From the NCBI GenBank assembly GCA_001662425.1, contig BDDC01000008.1, positions 62,001 to 126,000 of the forward strand: a stretch of 64,000 nt of DNA, written 5' to 3'. A program made the position numbers and the translations under genes. This document shows, in pieces, positions 53,987 through 64,000 of this stretch; position 1 is the stretch's first letter, and each line of letters begins with the position of its first letter. Source of the DNA: Chlamydomonas sphaeroides (Eukaryota > Chlorophyta > Chlorophyceae > Chlamydomonadales > Chlamydomonadaceae). Below the pieces are notes generated by a model. That model had not been told where the DNA came from. It did no database searches and saw nothing but the letters and a program-made list of their open reading frames with translations.

Positions 53987-54555
53987 CAGGTGCCAGCTGC
54001 AGCCAGCCCGCAAGCCCTGCGCTGATGCAGTGCCCCAGCAGTGCTGACGCAGTCCGAGTATCCTCCCCGTCGCGCCCCCCGCACCGCGGCACAGGGCAGC
54101 AGTGCTTTCGACTCCGACCACCTGAACCCTCACCCCCGTCATTTCCCGTGGACAACTCGCGACCCCATCTTCCCCCCTCGTTGCCGTAACGTTCGTGGTC
54201 AGACCAGGAACCGCAAATCATGAAGCTCAGATACCCGACCACAATGAAAGCCCAGATACGTCGTCAAGCACGCCACCGAACCGTAATACCAAAAAGGTCA
54301 CCAAGCCACGATCAAAATCAGTGCCAACCTTGCTCTCACGCGCATTCGTTTCCGTCAACGACTGATGGACCGGTCACACGCCCCAGCCACACAACGCTCA
54401 GCACACTGTGCGCCAGTTCTCCTGCTGGAGTGATCACAGCAACAAGCCCAACCCTTCCCAGCGGTGCTGCGCCCGCTGCCCGCATGCGCTGCCGCCCCGG
54501 CCCCCTTCTTTTCATCACACGCTGCCGCCCGCAAGCTCGCACACACACGAGTACC
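53987..54555. other. convergent intergenic region
   Basis: Lies between the 3' ends of the isopentenyltransferase (+) and Sec14-like (-) genes. No gene or clear signal for the minus-strand gene was seen. Confidence 0.45.
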
Positions 54556-57500
54556 CTACATGATCGCACACCGCGGCAAGCAGGCGCAGTGCAGGCAATC
54601 GTCCAGCATCCCGCGCCGCCGCCCGGGGCTCTCAGTCCGCAGCAACAGCAGCCGCTCGCCGCCACGGTCCGCCGGCGCCGGGCCGGCGCCATATCCCTGG
54701 TCCACGTCGTACGGCGACCGTTGGTCCCAATCCCAACTGCCGGCGCGCGAATGGCGGCTGGCGCCCTTGGGCATCGTCTTACTGGGGCTGCTGCCATTGG
54801 GGCCGTCATACATGCTCGTGTAGGGGCCGCCCATGGAGCCCTTGCGACCGTGCGTGGCGCCAGGCGGCCGCCCCCCACCGCCACCACCAGCGCTCCCCAG
54901 TCCGATGGCGCCGGCACCGCCCGACTCGGCCTCGATCAGCCGGCCGTAGGTCCGCCGCCGGAAGAACCAGCCGCCCACCCAGCGCACCGCGCCGCCGAGG
55001 CCGGTAGTGCCGCCGCACTCGTCCTCGTGGTGGAGCGTTGCCGCGGACCCGGACCTCGACATGCGGCCGGCCATGTCGCTGCCGATCGAAATGACCGTGT
55101 GCTCGCCCGGCACGCCGCCGGATGGGACGCTGGGGCCAAGCTGCGGGGCCTCGCTGCGCGAGCCGGATCGTGAGTGACCGCCGGGTCGTCTGGGGTTGCT
55201 CGGCGCCGGGCCACGGGCCGCCGGGGTTTCCGCGTCTGAGGCCTGGCCCGGGCCACCGGCCGTGAAGGAGGAACCGGGGTGGCTGTCGGCGGCCAGCGCG
55301 GCGGCGCGAGCCGCGAGGGCGTTGTAAGGCGGGGGCTGGTCCAGGTAGGAGCCGAACGCCGTCTGGGCCGCGGGCGGCAGCACGAAGGATGCGGGGGGCC
55401 GGCCAGAGGACGTGGCGGAGCCGCCGCTGCGGCTGATGGGCGGTGCGGCCGCAGCTGTCGCGGCCGTTGCGGCCACGGCGGCGCGGCGCTCCGCGGTCGC
55501 CGCGAGCGCGGACGCGATGGCGGCGGCGTGCAGGTCCCGCTGTATGGACCAGCGGCGCGCATAATCGGAGCCCTCGCTGGGGCTCACGATGCCGCTACAG
55601 CTGCTGGCGTCCATATGCGATCGCGCCGAGTAGAAGGACCGCTGCGACATCACGTCCGTCATGCGGACCGACTCGGTGTCGTCCGTGTCGCCCGTGGCCT
55701 GGACCGCCAGCCCTCCCAGCGGTGATGCCGCAGAGGCCGCTGCCGGCCCAGCGCGGTCGACGCTGCTGCCGCGCGAGCTGCGGACCCCAAGCGGCGTTTC
55801 CGCGGTGGGCTGCCGCGAGCTGGCCGTGTCCGTCACCGCGCCGCTGGCCATGTCCTGCGCGCCGCAGCCGGTGCTCATGCCGGACGCCATGCTGAACATG
55901 GCGCTGGTGGCGGACAGCATGTCGCTGCCCATGGCCGGCTCCCCCTCCAGCACCGGCGCCAGCTGAACAGCCCCCACGCCCGAGCCCAGCGAGTTACCGC
56001 TGTCCCGCTGCAGCGCGAGCAGCGCGTGGTGCGGAGCGAGCGGTGGCACCGCGAAGGCGCTGCGGGAGCCCAGCGGCACAGAGCCGGAGCCACCGGTGGG
56101 ACCGGCGGACGCGCTGCCGGCCGGCGACGCACCGCCTGCGGCCGCCGGCCGGGTGGCGTCCTCCGGGGCTGCAGGCGGGACGACGGGCGCGACTGCGTGC
56201 GGGTGGTGCCCCACGTGTGCCACCGCGGCACCGAGGCCGGAGAGCAGACTGCTCACAAGGCTGCCGTGGTGGCCTGAGGCCTGGCCTGAGGGCGACGGCG
56301 CTTGCGCCGCAGAGCCCCCGGTGGAGCTGCCGCGGCGCTGCAGCATAGGGCCGCCAGAGGACATGCGCAGCGGCGGCGACCCGTACCGCGACGGCTGCTG
56401 TTGAGAGCCGGGGCCCGGACCCGCTGACACGAGCTCGCCCTCCGCCTCCGACACCGGCGGCAGATGCAGCGGGGAGTCAGCCGAGCTGAGCGGAAAGTTG
56501 CTGAGCAGCGGCGCCGCCATGCTGCTGCCCGCCCCGTCTGATAGCGACGACGTGTCGCTCACCGATGGCGCCGGGCTACTGCCGGAAGCGCCGGGAGCTC
56601 CAGCCGGAGGCTCCAGGTGCGGCCGCTTGGCCAGGGGAGGGCTACTCGGCGGGTGCACGTGTTGCCCGGCCGCAGCGGCAGCCTTGGCCGCGCCGGGCCG
56701 CACAGGCGACATGGAGCGGCGCACATCGCGCTGGCCCAGCTGCGCAGCGTCCGGCTCCGTGTCGGCCTCCGCCTCGCCGCCCGTGGGCGGGGTGGCGGGC
56801 GGCTCGGGCAGCGGCTCCAAGGGCTCCTGCCAGGGCCCGGTATTGTCGGTGACCGCGCCGCGCGAGGTGCCGCCGTACTGCGCTAGCAGGTTCTCGCGCG
56901 AGATGTGGCGCAGCAGCGCGGCATGATAGTCCTTGCCCAGGATCTGCAGGCGGCGAGGACGCGCATTCGCGACAGGGGTCAAGTGTGCAAGGACCACCGC
57001 ATGACGACGCAGAAGGGACCTCGCATGCACACTAGAGGACCAGCAAGGGAACCTTGTGCGGTGCGGGGCGCACCTCAATCTTCTTGACCGTGTCGCCGCT
57101 GAGCACGCTCTTGACGGCTCCCCAGGATGTGGAGAACCAGCCAGGCGCGTTGATGATGGCCATGCGCGCAAGCGTCTCGGGGTAGTTGTTCGAGTCCATG
57201 GCCATGAACATCTTAAGCAGCGACGTCGTGCGCATCATGCTCCTGTTGGGTTGGGGATTAGGTGGCGTGAGGAGGTGCGGGCGGTCGGCAGCAGACATCA
57301 CGGGCGGGCATACGCGTGCCGGACGCCGTGTGCCGGATGCCATTCGCCGAAGGCGTGGAACGCAGGCCGCTCTGCGGGGGCAGCCAGCGATCAAGGCTGG
57401 ACAGCGGCTGTGCTTACGTAAAGGCCACGCCCTCGAGGTCGATGATGGTGAACAGCTGGTCGACGGGGCGGCCAACGTAGCGCGAGCAGGCAGGGAACAC

Positions 57501-58042
57501 GGTCCGCCGCAAGTGCTCGTTGTCGGCGATGTGCGCCTGACGGATGCGCTCGTCCGTCGCGACCTGGGAGCACGGGCGCGTGCGTGCAGGCCGCAACATT
57601 CCTCAGCCCGGGCCCGGTAGCTGTATTCCTTGCTGCAGCGGCCTGACGCAGTGGCCGAGGGAACGATGTGGGCCTGCCTAGCTCCTTACCTTGTAGAGCT
57701 GGCCGATGTTGACCCGCCCCAGCTGTTGATACAGCACAGGGTGGCCCTGCAAGGCGCGTGTGAAGCAGGAAGTGCGTGTGAGCGGATGCACAGGATCCGG
57801 CTAACGCAAACTCTAGAACCACCTCCTAGCGCTGTCGGCCGCTCGCCGCACCTCCTTGTCCGTCTTGTGGAGGCCGCATGGGAAGACCTTATCGTACTCT
57901 GCCCGCTCCGTGAAGTTGAACCAGCTGCTTATCGTGTTGACCCGGTTCTCCTGCCGCCAGTGCAGCATGGCTTCCCACATCTGCTTGGCCGCGCCCACGT
58001 CATAGTTGCGGGCCTTGAGGAAGCGGCACAAGTCGTGCTCAT
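54556..58042 (-). CDS. Sec14-like phosphatidylinositol-transfer protein with C-terminal CaaX box (5' end missing)
   Basis: Binds and exchanges phospholipids between membranes and couples lipid supply to phosphoinositide signalling. Exons found: 58042-57852, 57746-57690, 57563-57418, 57242-57074, 56943-54556, in phase, giving about 983 aa. CRAL-TRIO N part: DLCRFLKARNYDVGAAKQMW. Lipid-binding domain: GHPVLYQQLGRVNIGQLYK, TVFPACSRYVGRPVDQLFTI, IDLEGV and IINAPGWFSTSWGAVKSVL, ending LLAQYGG. It is followed by an unusually long (about 760 aa) Ser/Gly/Pro/Ala-rich region. The protein ends CLHCACLPRCAIM, a CaaX box (CAIM, Met favouring farnesylation) preceded by two more Cys suitable for palmitoylation. 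The first coding exon, which must end in phase 1, was not located; a helix-forming frame from ATG 58601 does not join in phase directly. Long-tailed Sec14 proteins occur in plants, but I know of none with a CaaX box. Confidence 0.87.
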
Positions 58043-59033
58043 CTGCACGGTCAGGAGGCGCCACGGGGTCAGAGTCCTGCTGTTGGGCCGGACGTGGTGT
58101 GCGGCTGCCGGCGTGCCACAGGGTGGTCAAGGTTCGCAGCGGGCAGGCGCCAAGGAGGCCAAGGGGGTGACGCACAGCGCAGCCGTCGGCCCTGGCGCTG
58201 GGGACGGGCGAGAGGTTGACCGGGTCAACCCCAGCCGCGCGCTGCCTAGAAGGGAACGTCCGGAGGCGGCAACTCCGAGTCTGGGCCTCGAGTCAGCCCT
58301 AGGTGTAAAAGACTCCTCCACGAACTAGCAGACAGCACGGGCAGCTCAACACGCAGCTTCTTCCCATTCAAAGAATCGCTTCATCCTACCGAAGTGTACA
58401 TCATCCCAGTGGCCACACTGCTGCAGCACACGCTTTAATGTGCGCACCAAGCCCTGGAGTGTCCGCAAGGGGGCAGGCAGCGCTTCAGACAGCTGGCATC
58501 GCACACCAATCCGCAAGGAGCACAGCTTCAGCCAGCCGCACCAGCTGCTCAGCGTTAAGGCCTCGCGACTCCACAGGGAAGCCGTGCTGGCTGAGCGTCA
58601 TTCTAGCAGGTGTGGATGACTGCCCGCTCGGCTAGCTCCGCGTGACGCTGTAAAGCATTATAAATTAGTTGCAGTCTTGAGGGTCGTGTTGAATGTGTTA
58701 GGGTAGTGTTCAGAGCTCTAGACCTTGACTTGCTGACCCCATGCGCAGGCCCCCACCTGCCCACAGCCAAACCAAGGGCTAGAGCCCCATCATCCAAGGG
58801 GAAACTGCAGGGTGCTGCTCGCATAGCTCTACAAACCATATAATCCCGTCGCAAACCGCAAGGGCCAAACCATTGTTGCAGTAAGCCTTCAGCTCCTCGC
58901 GCTTGACAACTTGTCGCACCAATACTATGCAGAACTGACACCCGTCGGGCGTTTGCGCGCTTGACGCAGTAGCTGGTGCTCCCGGTGCCGAGCTCCGCTT
59001 GCAGCGCGAGCCGGCCCCCGCGAGCCTGCCACG
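58043..59033. other. divergent promoter region
   Basis: Should contain the missing first exon(s) of the Sec14-like gene and the promoter of the coiled-coil gene. An AT-rich TATAAA element is at 58659-58664, unusual in this GC-rich DNA. A minus-strand frame from 58601 (MTLSQHGFPVESRGLNAEQL) is a candidate 5' exon. Confidence 0.4.
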
Positions 59034-62000
59034 ATGGCGCAAGGCAACGATGAGCAGCTCATGTGGCTGGATGAGGAGGCAGAGGAGGCGGAGGCCCAGG
59101 AGCAGGTCGCTCAGCTGCGCGCCACCGGCACCAGCGCCGAGGCCGACGCGCACAGCACTGCCCTTGCAGCCCTGGAGGATGAGCTCCAGCGCACGCGGAG
59201 GGAGCTGCAGGACGTCCGTAAGGAGCTAGCAGCCAAGGTGTGTCGCCTGGGGACCAGGTCCAGCCAGCGGGGGCACCAGGCAGCGCGCACGTGCGCGTCC
59301 GTGCCCGCGTCCACACCCCGGGCAGTACGCTTGACGGCCCCATGTCTCGCTTCTCCCGCGCCTGCTCCAACCCCACATCCGCAGACGGTGCAACTGTCGC
59401 GCAAGGAGGTGGCCGTGGCGCAGGAGCGCGTGGCGGAGCTGGCCGCCAGCGTGGCAGGCGAGAAGGACAAGCAGCTGTCGACCCTGGCCGCGCACGTGGA
59501 GCAACTTGAGGGGGTGCTGGCCCAGAAGGAGGAGGTGAGCGGCGGCTGTGCTTTCCTGGGGCACGCAGCAGCGGCAATCCCGGCCACACATGGCTCAAGC
59601 CAGGCTGGCGGTCGTGTAGTCGTCCTGATGTGCGGGCTCCAGCTAGCTGGGAACGCTCTGACGTCCAGCAGAAGAAGGATGTGCCATGCACACGGCAGCA
59701 CGCCGCCCGCCGTGCTCCGGGCGCTGGGTGCAGTGCGAACAGCCAAGGCAACCCTGCGGCCCGCAGGAGCTGGATGAGTCCCGCCGGATGTACAACGCGC
59801 AGAAGCGGGCCCTGCGCGAGGCGCTAGCGGCGGCCGCGGAGGCGGAGGCCGCCGAGCGCCTGGCGGACGAGGCGCGCGCGCACACTGCCGTTGCGCAGGC
59901 AAGGGCGGGGCGAGAGCGGTCCGCAGTCAGGCTCCGGGTCAGGGCTGCGCGTGCTCAGCGAGACCTCTGAGATGGAGGGCCCAGCGCGGCCAGCTGCAGG
60001 CAGTGCCAGGCCCGACGACGCGTGGCGCGTGCAGCAGTCACTTGGGTGCCCCTGTGCCTGACTGCAGGCGGTGGAGGATGAGCTGGAGCAGCTGCAGCAC
60101 CAGCTGGCGCTGCTGCAGGTGCGCGGCAGCGCAGCAGCGTTGCGCGTCGTGGCAGGGGAACGCGGGGCATGACCCTGCCGGGGCGCGGGGTGGCCGGCAG
60201 GGCCGCCCAGGCCTGCGGGGCATGGCGTCGCGTGGCCCTGGCAATGTCTGAGCCGCGGCCGCGGCCGGGAGACCCAGTAGAGGCCACACGTTGGGGCGAG
60301 GCCGTGCCCCTCACGTGCAGGATGCCATGACGTTATGCTGAGCCGCAGCCCCTGCTTGCGCGCTGCCACCTCGCCCCGGCCCCGCCCACGCTCCGCTCCA
60401 GGCGCGCTACAACCTGGAGATGCGCGCCCGCGACACGGAGCTGCAGGCGCTGCGGCAGGAGCTGCAAGCTGCTAACAACAACAGGTGCGGTCGGGGGGCT
60501 GTTCACATGGTGCGGCGGCAGGCGGCCTGAGGGCAGGGTAGCCGCTGCCCGTCGACCGTGTCTCAGGGCACGGTACCAGGCGTCTGCGAGCTCCTGGGCG
60601 TGACATGACGCCCCGGGGAGCCATCGACCTGATCAAGTTGGGCAGTGGCATGGCGGCGACGCGGGGCCGCCAAACGTTGGAAGCGCATGCTGCTGGGGTT
60701 GTTTGCAGTGGGCCGCTAGGCCGTGCACGCGCGCAGGCGCCGTCAGCTTTCCTCGCCCTCGTGTCATCTGGCGATGACCCGCAGGAAGCAGGCGGTGGCG
60801 GCCGCGGAGGGCGCGCTGACGGAGGCGTGGCAGGCCGAGGTGGTTCGTGCTACGGAGCAGGCCGAGGCGCGCGTGGCGGAGCTGGAGGCCGAGGTGGCGC
60901 GGGTGCGGCTGGCCATGGAGGAGCAGGCGCGCAGCGGCGACACAGTGGTGAGCTGGGGGGGAAGGGGAGGGGCATGGGGCATGGGGCCCGGCCTTGTGGC
61001 CGCGGGGTTCATAGGCCAGGGGCGTCCTGGGCACGTGGTTGGGTTGGTGAGCACGGTGGGCGGGGTGGTGCGCTGCAAGGGGTGGGGGATCGGGGCTGTG
61101 CGAGGGCGTGCGCGTCTCGCCGAAGGGGGGAAATTAGTGGCAAGAGGATATGTTGCTGTGGTAATAGCATGCCACAGAGCGCAACTGCGCGAAGCCGCCG
61201 CAGGCGAGCAACTCTCTCGAAGGGGGGCTATGGATAGGGGCTGGCACGCGGCAGATGACGCCGCGCGCTGCCTGGCAGCCTGGCCAGGGAGGGAGTCACA
61301 AACGCGTCTCGGCCGCGTGCCCGCCCTCGGCAGACCCTGGCCGGCGAGCTGGCTGCGCTAAACCAGCAGAAGGTGGCCATCCAGCGCGAGTTTGAGGCGT
61401 TCAAGGACATGGCCACCGCCACCAGCCGCAAGAACCGTGAGGACGCGGCACGGCTCATGGAGGAGAACGCCACGCTCAAGAGCCGGCTGGCGGCGCGCGC
61501 GTTCCAGGACGTGCAAGCGGGTGAGACGGCCTGGGGCACGCTGGGCGGTCGGCTCAAGGCCGGCCGTCGAGGTGTGCACGGCTTTTCAGGGAATAGCGCT
61601 TGTTGTGGAAGCCACAACCTACCCACCACCACCTGGTTGAGCACCTTGGTGGGAGTAAAGCACAGTTGCTGAAGACGCGGCTCGTTGTGCTGTTGTCGAC
61701 GTGCCGTGGCCCCACCCCCGCAGGCTTCAAGCCGGCCAGCAAGGTGTTCACGTCCATGTCGGCGCCCGGCTCGCACCCGGACGAGGGCGGCGGCGGCGGG
61801 CTCATGGCCATGGCGGGGCCCTGGTCGGAGCAGCTGCCGGCGCTGCTGGCGCACTGGGAGCGGCAGCGCAAGGTGAGGGGCTGCAGGCGGCCGGGCTCTG
61901 CCGCCCCAGCGTGGCCTCCCTCGCCAGGCTGTTCAACATGCACGGAGCGGATCGCCTCTCCGCCAGGGCAACGTGCTCGCCACCACCCCACTGCCAGCGG

Positions 62001-63427
62001 TCGCTTCAACGCCGCGCCCGTCGCGTGACCTTGCATCCCCACTGTGCCCCTACGCCTACGCCTACCCTTCCCCGGACCTCATCAGCGTCCGTGCCGCCTC
62101 TCTCCATATGATCCCCCTGGACCAGATGGAGAGCTGCGGGACCCTACCCAGCCTGAACCCTGCCCGCGGGACCTCCCTCCGGGACCCTGCCCATCCCCGT
62201 ACCCTTCCCGCGGGTCCTCGTCTGCGTTCGTGCCGCGTGTGTCACCCTATCATCCTCCGGCCCTCGCTCCGCCCCCAGGGCCTGGTCCCCGCGCTGGCGG
62301 TGGGCGGCGTGCTGGCGCTCATCCTGCTGGTGGCGGTGGTGCGCGCGGCGGCGGTGACGCGCAGCGAGCACCGCGGAGGGCTGTGCTTCCTGGCGCACCT
62401 GGGCATCAACGTGGGCAAGGTGAGGCGGGGCTGCGAGGTGATGAGCGGGCGTGGCATGCACCGAGCGTACAGCGCACAACTGTACCCCGGGGAGGGGGGG
62501 GAAGCGGCAGGCAGGGTTTGTGGCCGTAGTGCGACGCATCGGCGGGGCGGGGTGTCGCGACCGCTCCGGCCGCCTCCCGGCCTGTGCGACGAGCCCCGCC
62601 CAAACCGCACGCCCCCGCTCGGCTCCCGCCTCGTCCGACCGCCGCGCCGCCCATGCCCGTGCGCTGCCTCTGCCGCGCAGGGCTGCGGCCTGGGCCGCAG
62701 CGTGACGGGCACCTCGGTGGCGGATGCGGCCAGCGAGGAGCTGGGGCAGCTGCTGGATGCGGCGCCCCGCGTGCACGACATCGAGACCGTGGACATGGGG
62801 CTGCCGCAGGTGGGGTGCTGGGGAGCAAAGATAAGCTGTGATTCTGCTCTCTGCTATCTCCTTAAGATATGTCGTCGCGGCGCCCCGGGTGTACGACGTG
62901 GGTTCGACGGGCATGGGGCTGCCCAGGTGGGCAGGGCAGCACGGCTATGCCTTGTGTGGTGGGCATGTGTGAGACGTATGTTGACTTGTGATGACATGGT
63001 ACTGAGGGAGCCTGCAACCCTGCAGGTGGGCATCGAGGCCGACGGCGGCGTGGTGGCGGCGGCCGCGGCGGCGGCCATGGGCGGCGACGTCAAGACGATC
63101 AAGGCCGGCGGCGGTGCAGCCAAAGGAGCTGCAGGCAGTGGAAGCACAGGGAGCGCCGGTGCGGGAGGAGCGGCGGCGGGCGCAGCGGTGGCAGGGGCAG
63201 GAGCGGCGGCGGTTGGTGAGGCCAAGGTGGCGGCCGCTGGGGCGGGGGCGGTTAGTGCTGGTACGGCAGCGGCTGGTGAGGCCAATGCTGCGGGCGCCGC
63301 GGCGGCCAAGGCCACGGCCGCGGTGGTGACGGGGCCCAAGGAGGGGGAGGAGGGGGCCAAGGCGGTCGCGGCGGTGAGGCGCCTGCTCCGGAAAGCGGGC
63401 CAGCAGGCGGCCGGGGCCGCGGGGTGA
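59034..63427 (+). CDS. long coiled-coil protein with a single C-terminal-half transmembrane segment
   Basis: About 596 aa, 11 exons in phase: 59034-59237, 59385-59534, 59767-59898, 60068-60118, 60402-60484, 60785-60947, 61334-61520, 61724-61872, 62279-62419, 62681-62809, 63026-63427. Residues 1-330 are near-continuous coiled coil (ALEDELQRTRRELQDVRKEL, VEQLEGVLAQKEE, RDTELQALRQELQAANNN, ARVAELEAEVARVRLAMEE). A non-coiled stretch with FKPASKVFTS follows, then one membrane helix at about 375-398 (GLVPALAVGGVLALILLVAV). About 200 Ala/Gly-rich residues end in RRLLRKAGQQAAGAAG. No signal peptide; the organisation recalls golgin-type or other membrane-tethered coiled coils, but the tail after the membrane is far longer than in golgins and no family motif was found. 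Exon 3 uses a GC donor (CAG/GCAAGG). Function unknown. Confidence 0.85.
62874..62936 (+). repeat. decayed copy of an exon end inside the following intron
   Basis: The intron segment GCGGCGCCCCGGGTGTACGA ... ATGGGGCTGCCCAGGTGGGC matches the last 55 bases plus donor of the exon at 62681-62809 (GCGGCGCCCCGCGTGCACGA ... ATGGGGCTGCCGCAGGTGGGG) about 115 bases downstream. Differences would shift the frame, so it is probably not used. Confidence 0.85.
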
Positions 63428-64000
63428 GGCCTGCTGTTGATGCCGTGACCACCCGCTAGCGCGCGTACAGTGACTGCTGCGTGTGACTTGCATGGATGCG
63501 ATGCGGCTGTGTCGGCGGTCGGCAGTGACCGCAGCAGGTTTGCGGTTGTCCGCAGGCGTGCGCACGAGGCGTGCCGCCATCGGTGTGCGCGTGGGAGAGG
63601 GAGGCTGTGGGGGGCCGTCCATAGCTGTGCCAGGCGTGACAGTTTTGTCCCGCAGAGCCCCGCCCTTGAAACCCGTGTGTAACGTGGCTGAGGTCGTCAG
63701 GAGGTGTGGGTTGGAAGTTCCAGGCCTGGCTGAGCTTGCCCTCGCGGCCGCACCCGGCCAGCTGAGTGCCAAGCGTCATGTTGCAAGCCGTGAGGGGGGT
63801 CAGGCGGGACCATGGCGGCCGCGGACGTTTGGAGTTATGAGCCCCCAAGCTAACTCCTGTGTCTTTGTCCATGAGCATATCATATGACACCACGGGCCGC
63901 CATTTCAAGTTGTTGTATGGTGGCAGTCCCCGGTTGCGAGGGTGTACAGAGAAGTCAAATCTCAATCCCAGGCTGTCATCGGTCGCGGGGATGTGAGGTG
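63428..64000. other. 3' UTR and right edge
   Basis: The 3' UTR of the coiled-coil gene up to its TGTAA near 63680, then sequence without a supportable gene. A minus-strand open frame (63965-63456) has no motif. Confidence 0.45.
63678..63682 (+). terminator. putative poly(A) signal TGTAA
   Basis: TGTAA about 250 bases after the stop of the coiled-coil gene, a typical distance for this group. Confidence 0.6.

Noticed and set aside
58599..58601. ATG with MTLSQHGFPVESRGLNAEQL as first exon of the Sec14-like gene
   Set aside because: Its obvious donor is phase 2 whereas the next known exon needs phase 1; direct joining creates a stop. Mentioned only as a candidate needing an intermediate exon.
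63456..63965. Minus-strand frame at the right edge (MRFDFSVHPRNRGLPPYNNL)
   Set aside because: No recognisable domain, Pro/His-rich later half, overlaps the coiled-coil gene's 3' UTR. Could be a repeat fragment but unsupported.

Overview
The window looks like nuclear DNA of a volvocalean green alga (Chlamydomonas/Volvox-type). It is very GC-rich and full of short exons with GTGAGT/GTGCG-type donors and C-rich GCAG acceptors. Several genes are followed by TGTAA, the poly(A) signal of this group. It encodes algal-type products such as a gametolysin-family metalloprotease and a chloroplast S1-like protein. No bacterial operon, rRNA, tRNA or CRISPR array was seen. Gene models were built by hand: each splice site was chosen so that reading phase closes across every junction. 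They rest on sequence alone, without transcripts.

Layout. 0.9-8.0 kb (+): two tandem genes made of repeated S1 RNA-binding modules behind putative transit peptides. 9.6-14.6 kb (-): gametolysin-like M11 metalloprotease, 15 exons. 15.4-18.9 kb (-): conserved green-lineage helical protein of unknown function. 19.9-22.7 kb (-): DECD-box RNA helicase UAP56/SUB2. 25.0-35.8 kb (-): a 27-exon subtilisin-like protease of about 1606 aa with a predicted type II membrane anchor; one intron holds a (GGGGTT)n tract running into a 410-base assembly gap. 36.4-41.8 kb (-): a protein of about 1.4 kDa-thousand scale (1423 aa) with the architecture of the centriole-duplication factor STIL/Ana2/SAS-5. 42.5-44.0 kb (-): 224-aa protein with a C-terminal CxxC...H...C finger. 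45.4-48.5 kb (-): dual-specificity phosphatase. 50.0-53.5 kb (+): tRNA dimethylallyltransferase. 54.6-58.0 kb (-): Sec14-like lipid-transfer protein ending in a CaaX box. 59.0-63.4 kb (+): long coiled-coil protein with one late membrane segment.

The genes are an ordinary eukaryotic neighbourhood rather than one pathway. Loose themes are RNA metabolism (S1 proteins, UAP56, tRNA isopentenylation), extracellular or wall proteolysis (M11 protease, subtilase), and basal-body, membrane and signalling functions (STIL-like, Sec14-CaaX, coiled-coil/TM protein, phosphatase). The most notable items are the STIL-like gene, the S1 module amplification with shared intron ends, the membrane-anchored subtilase and the Sec14-CaaX protein.
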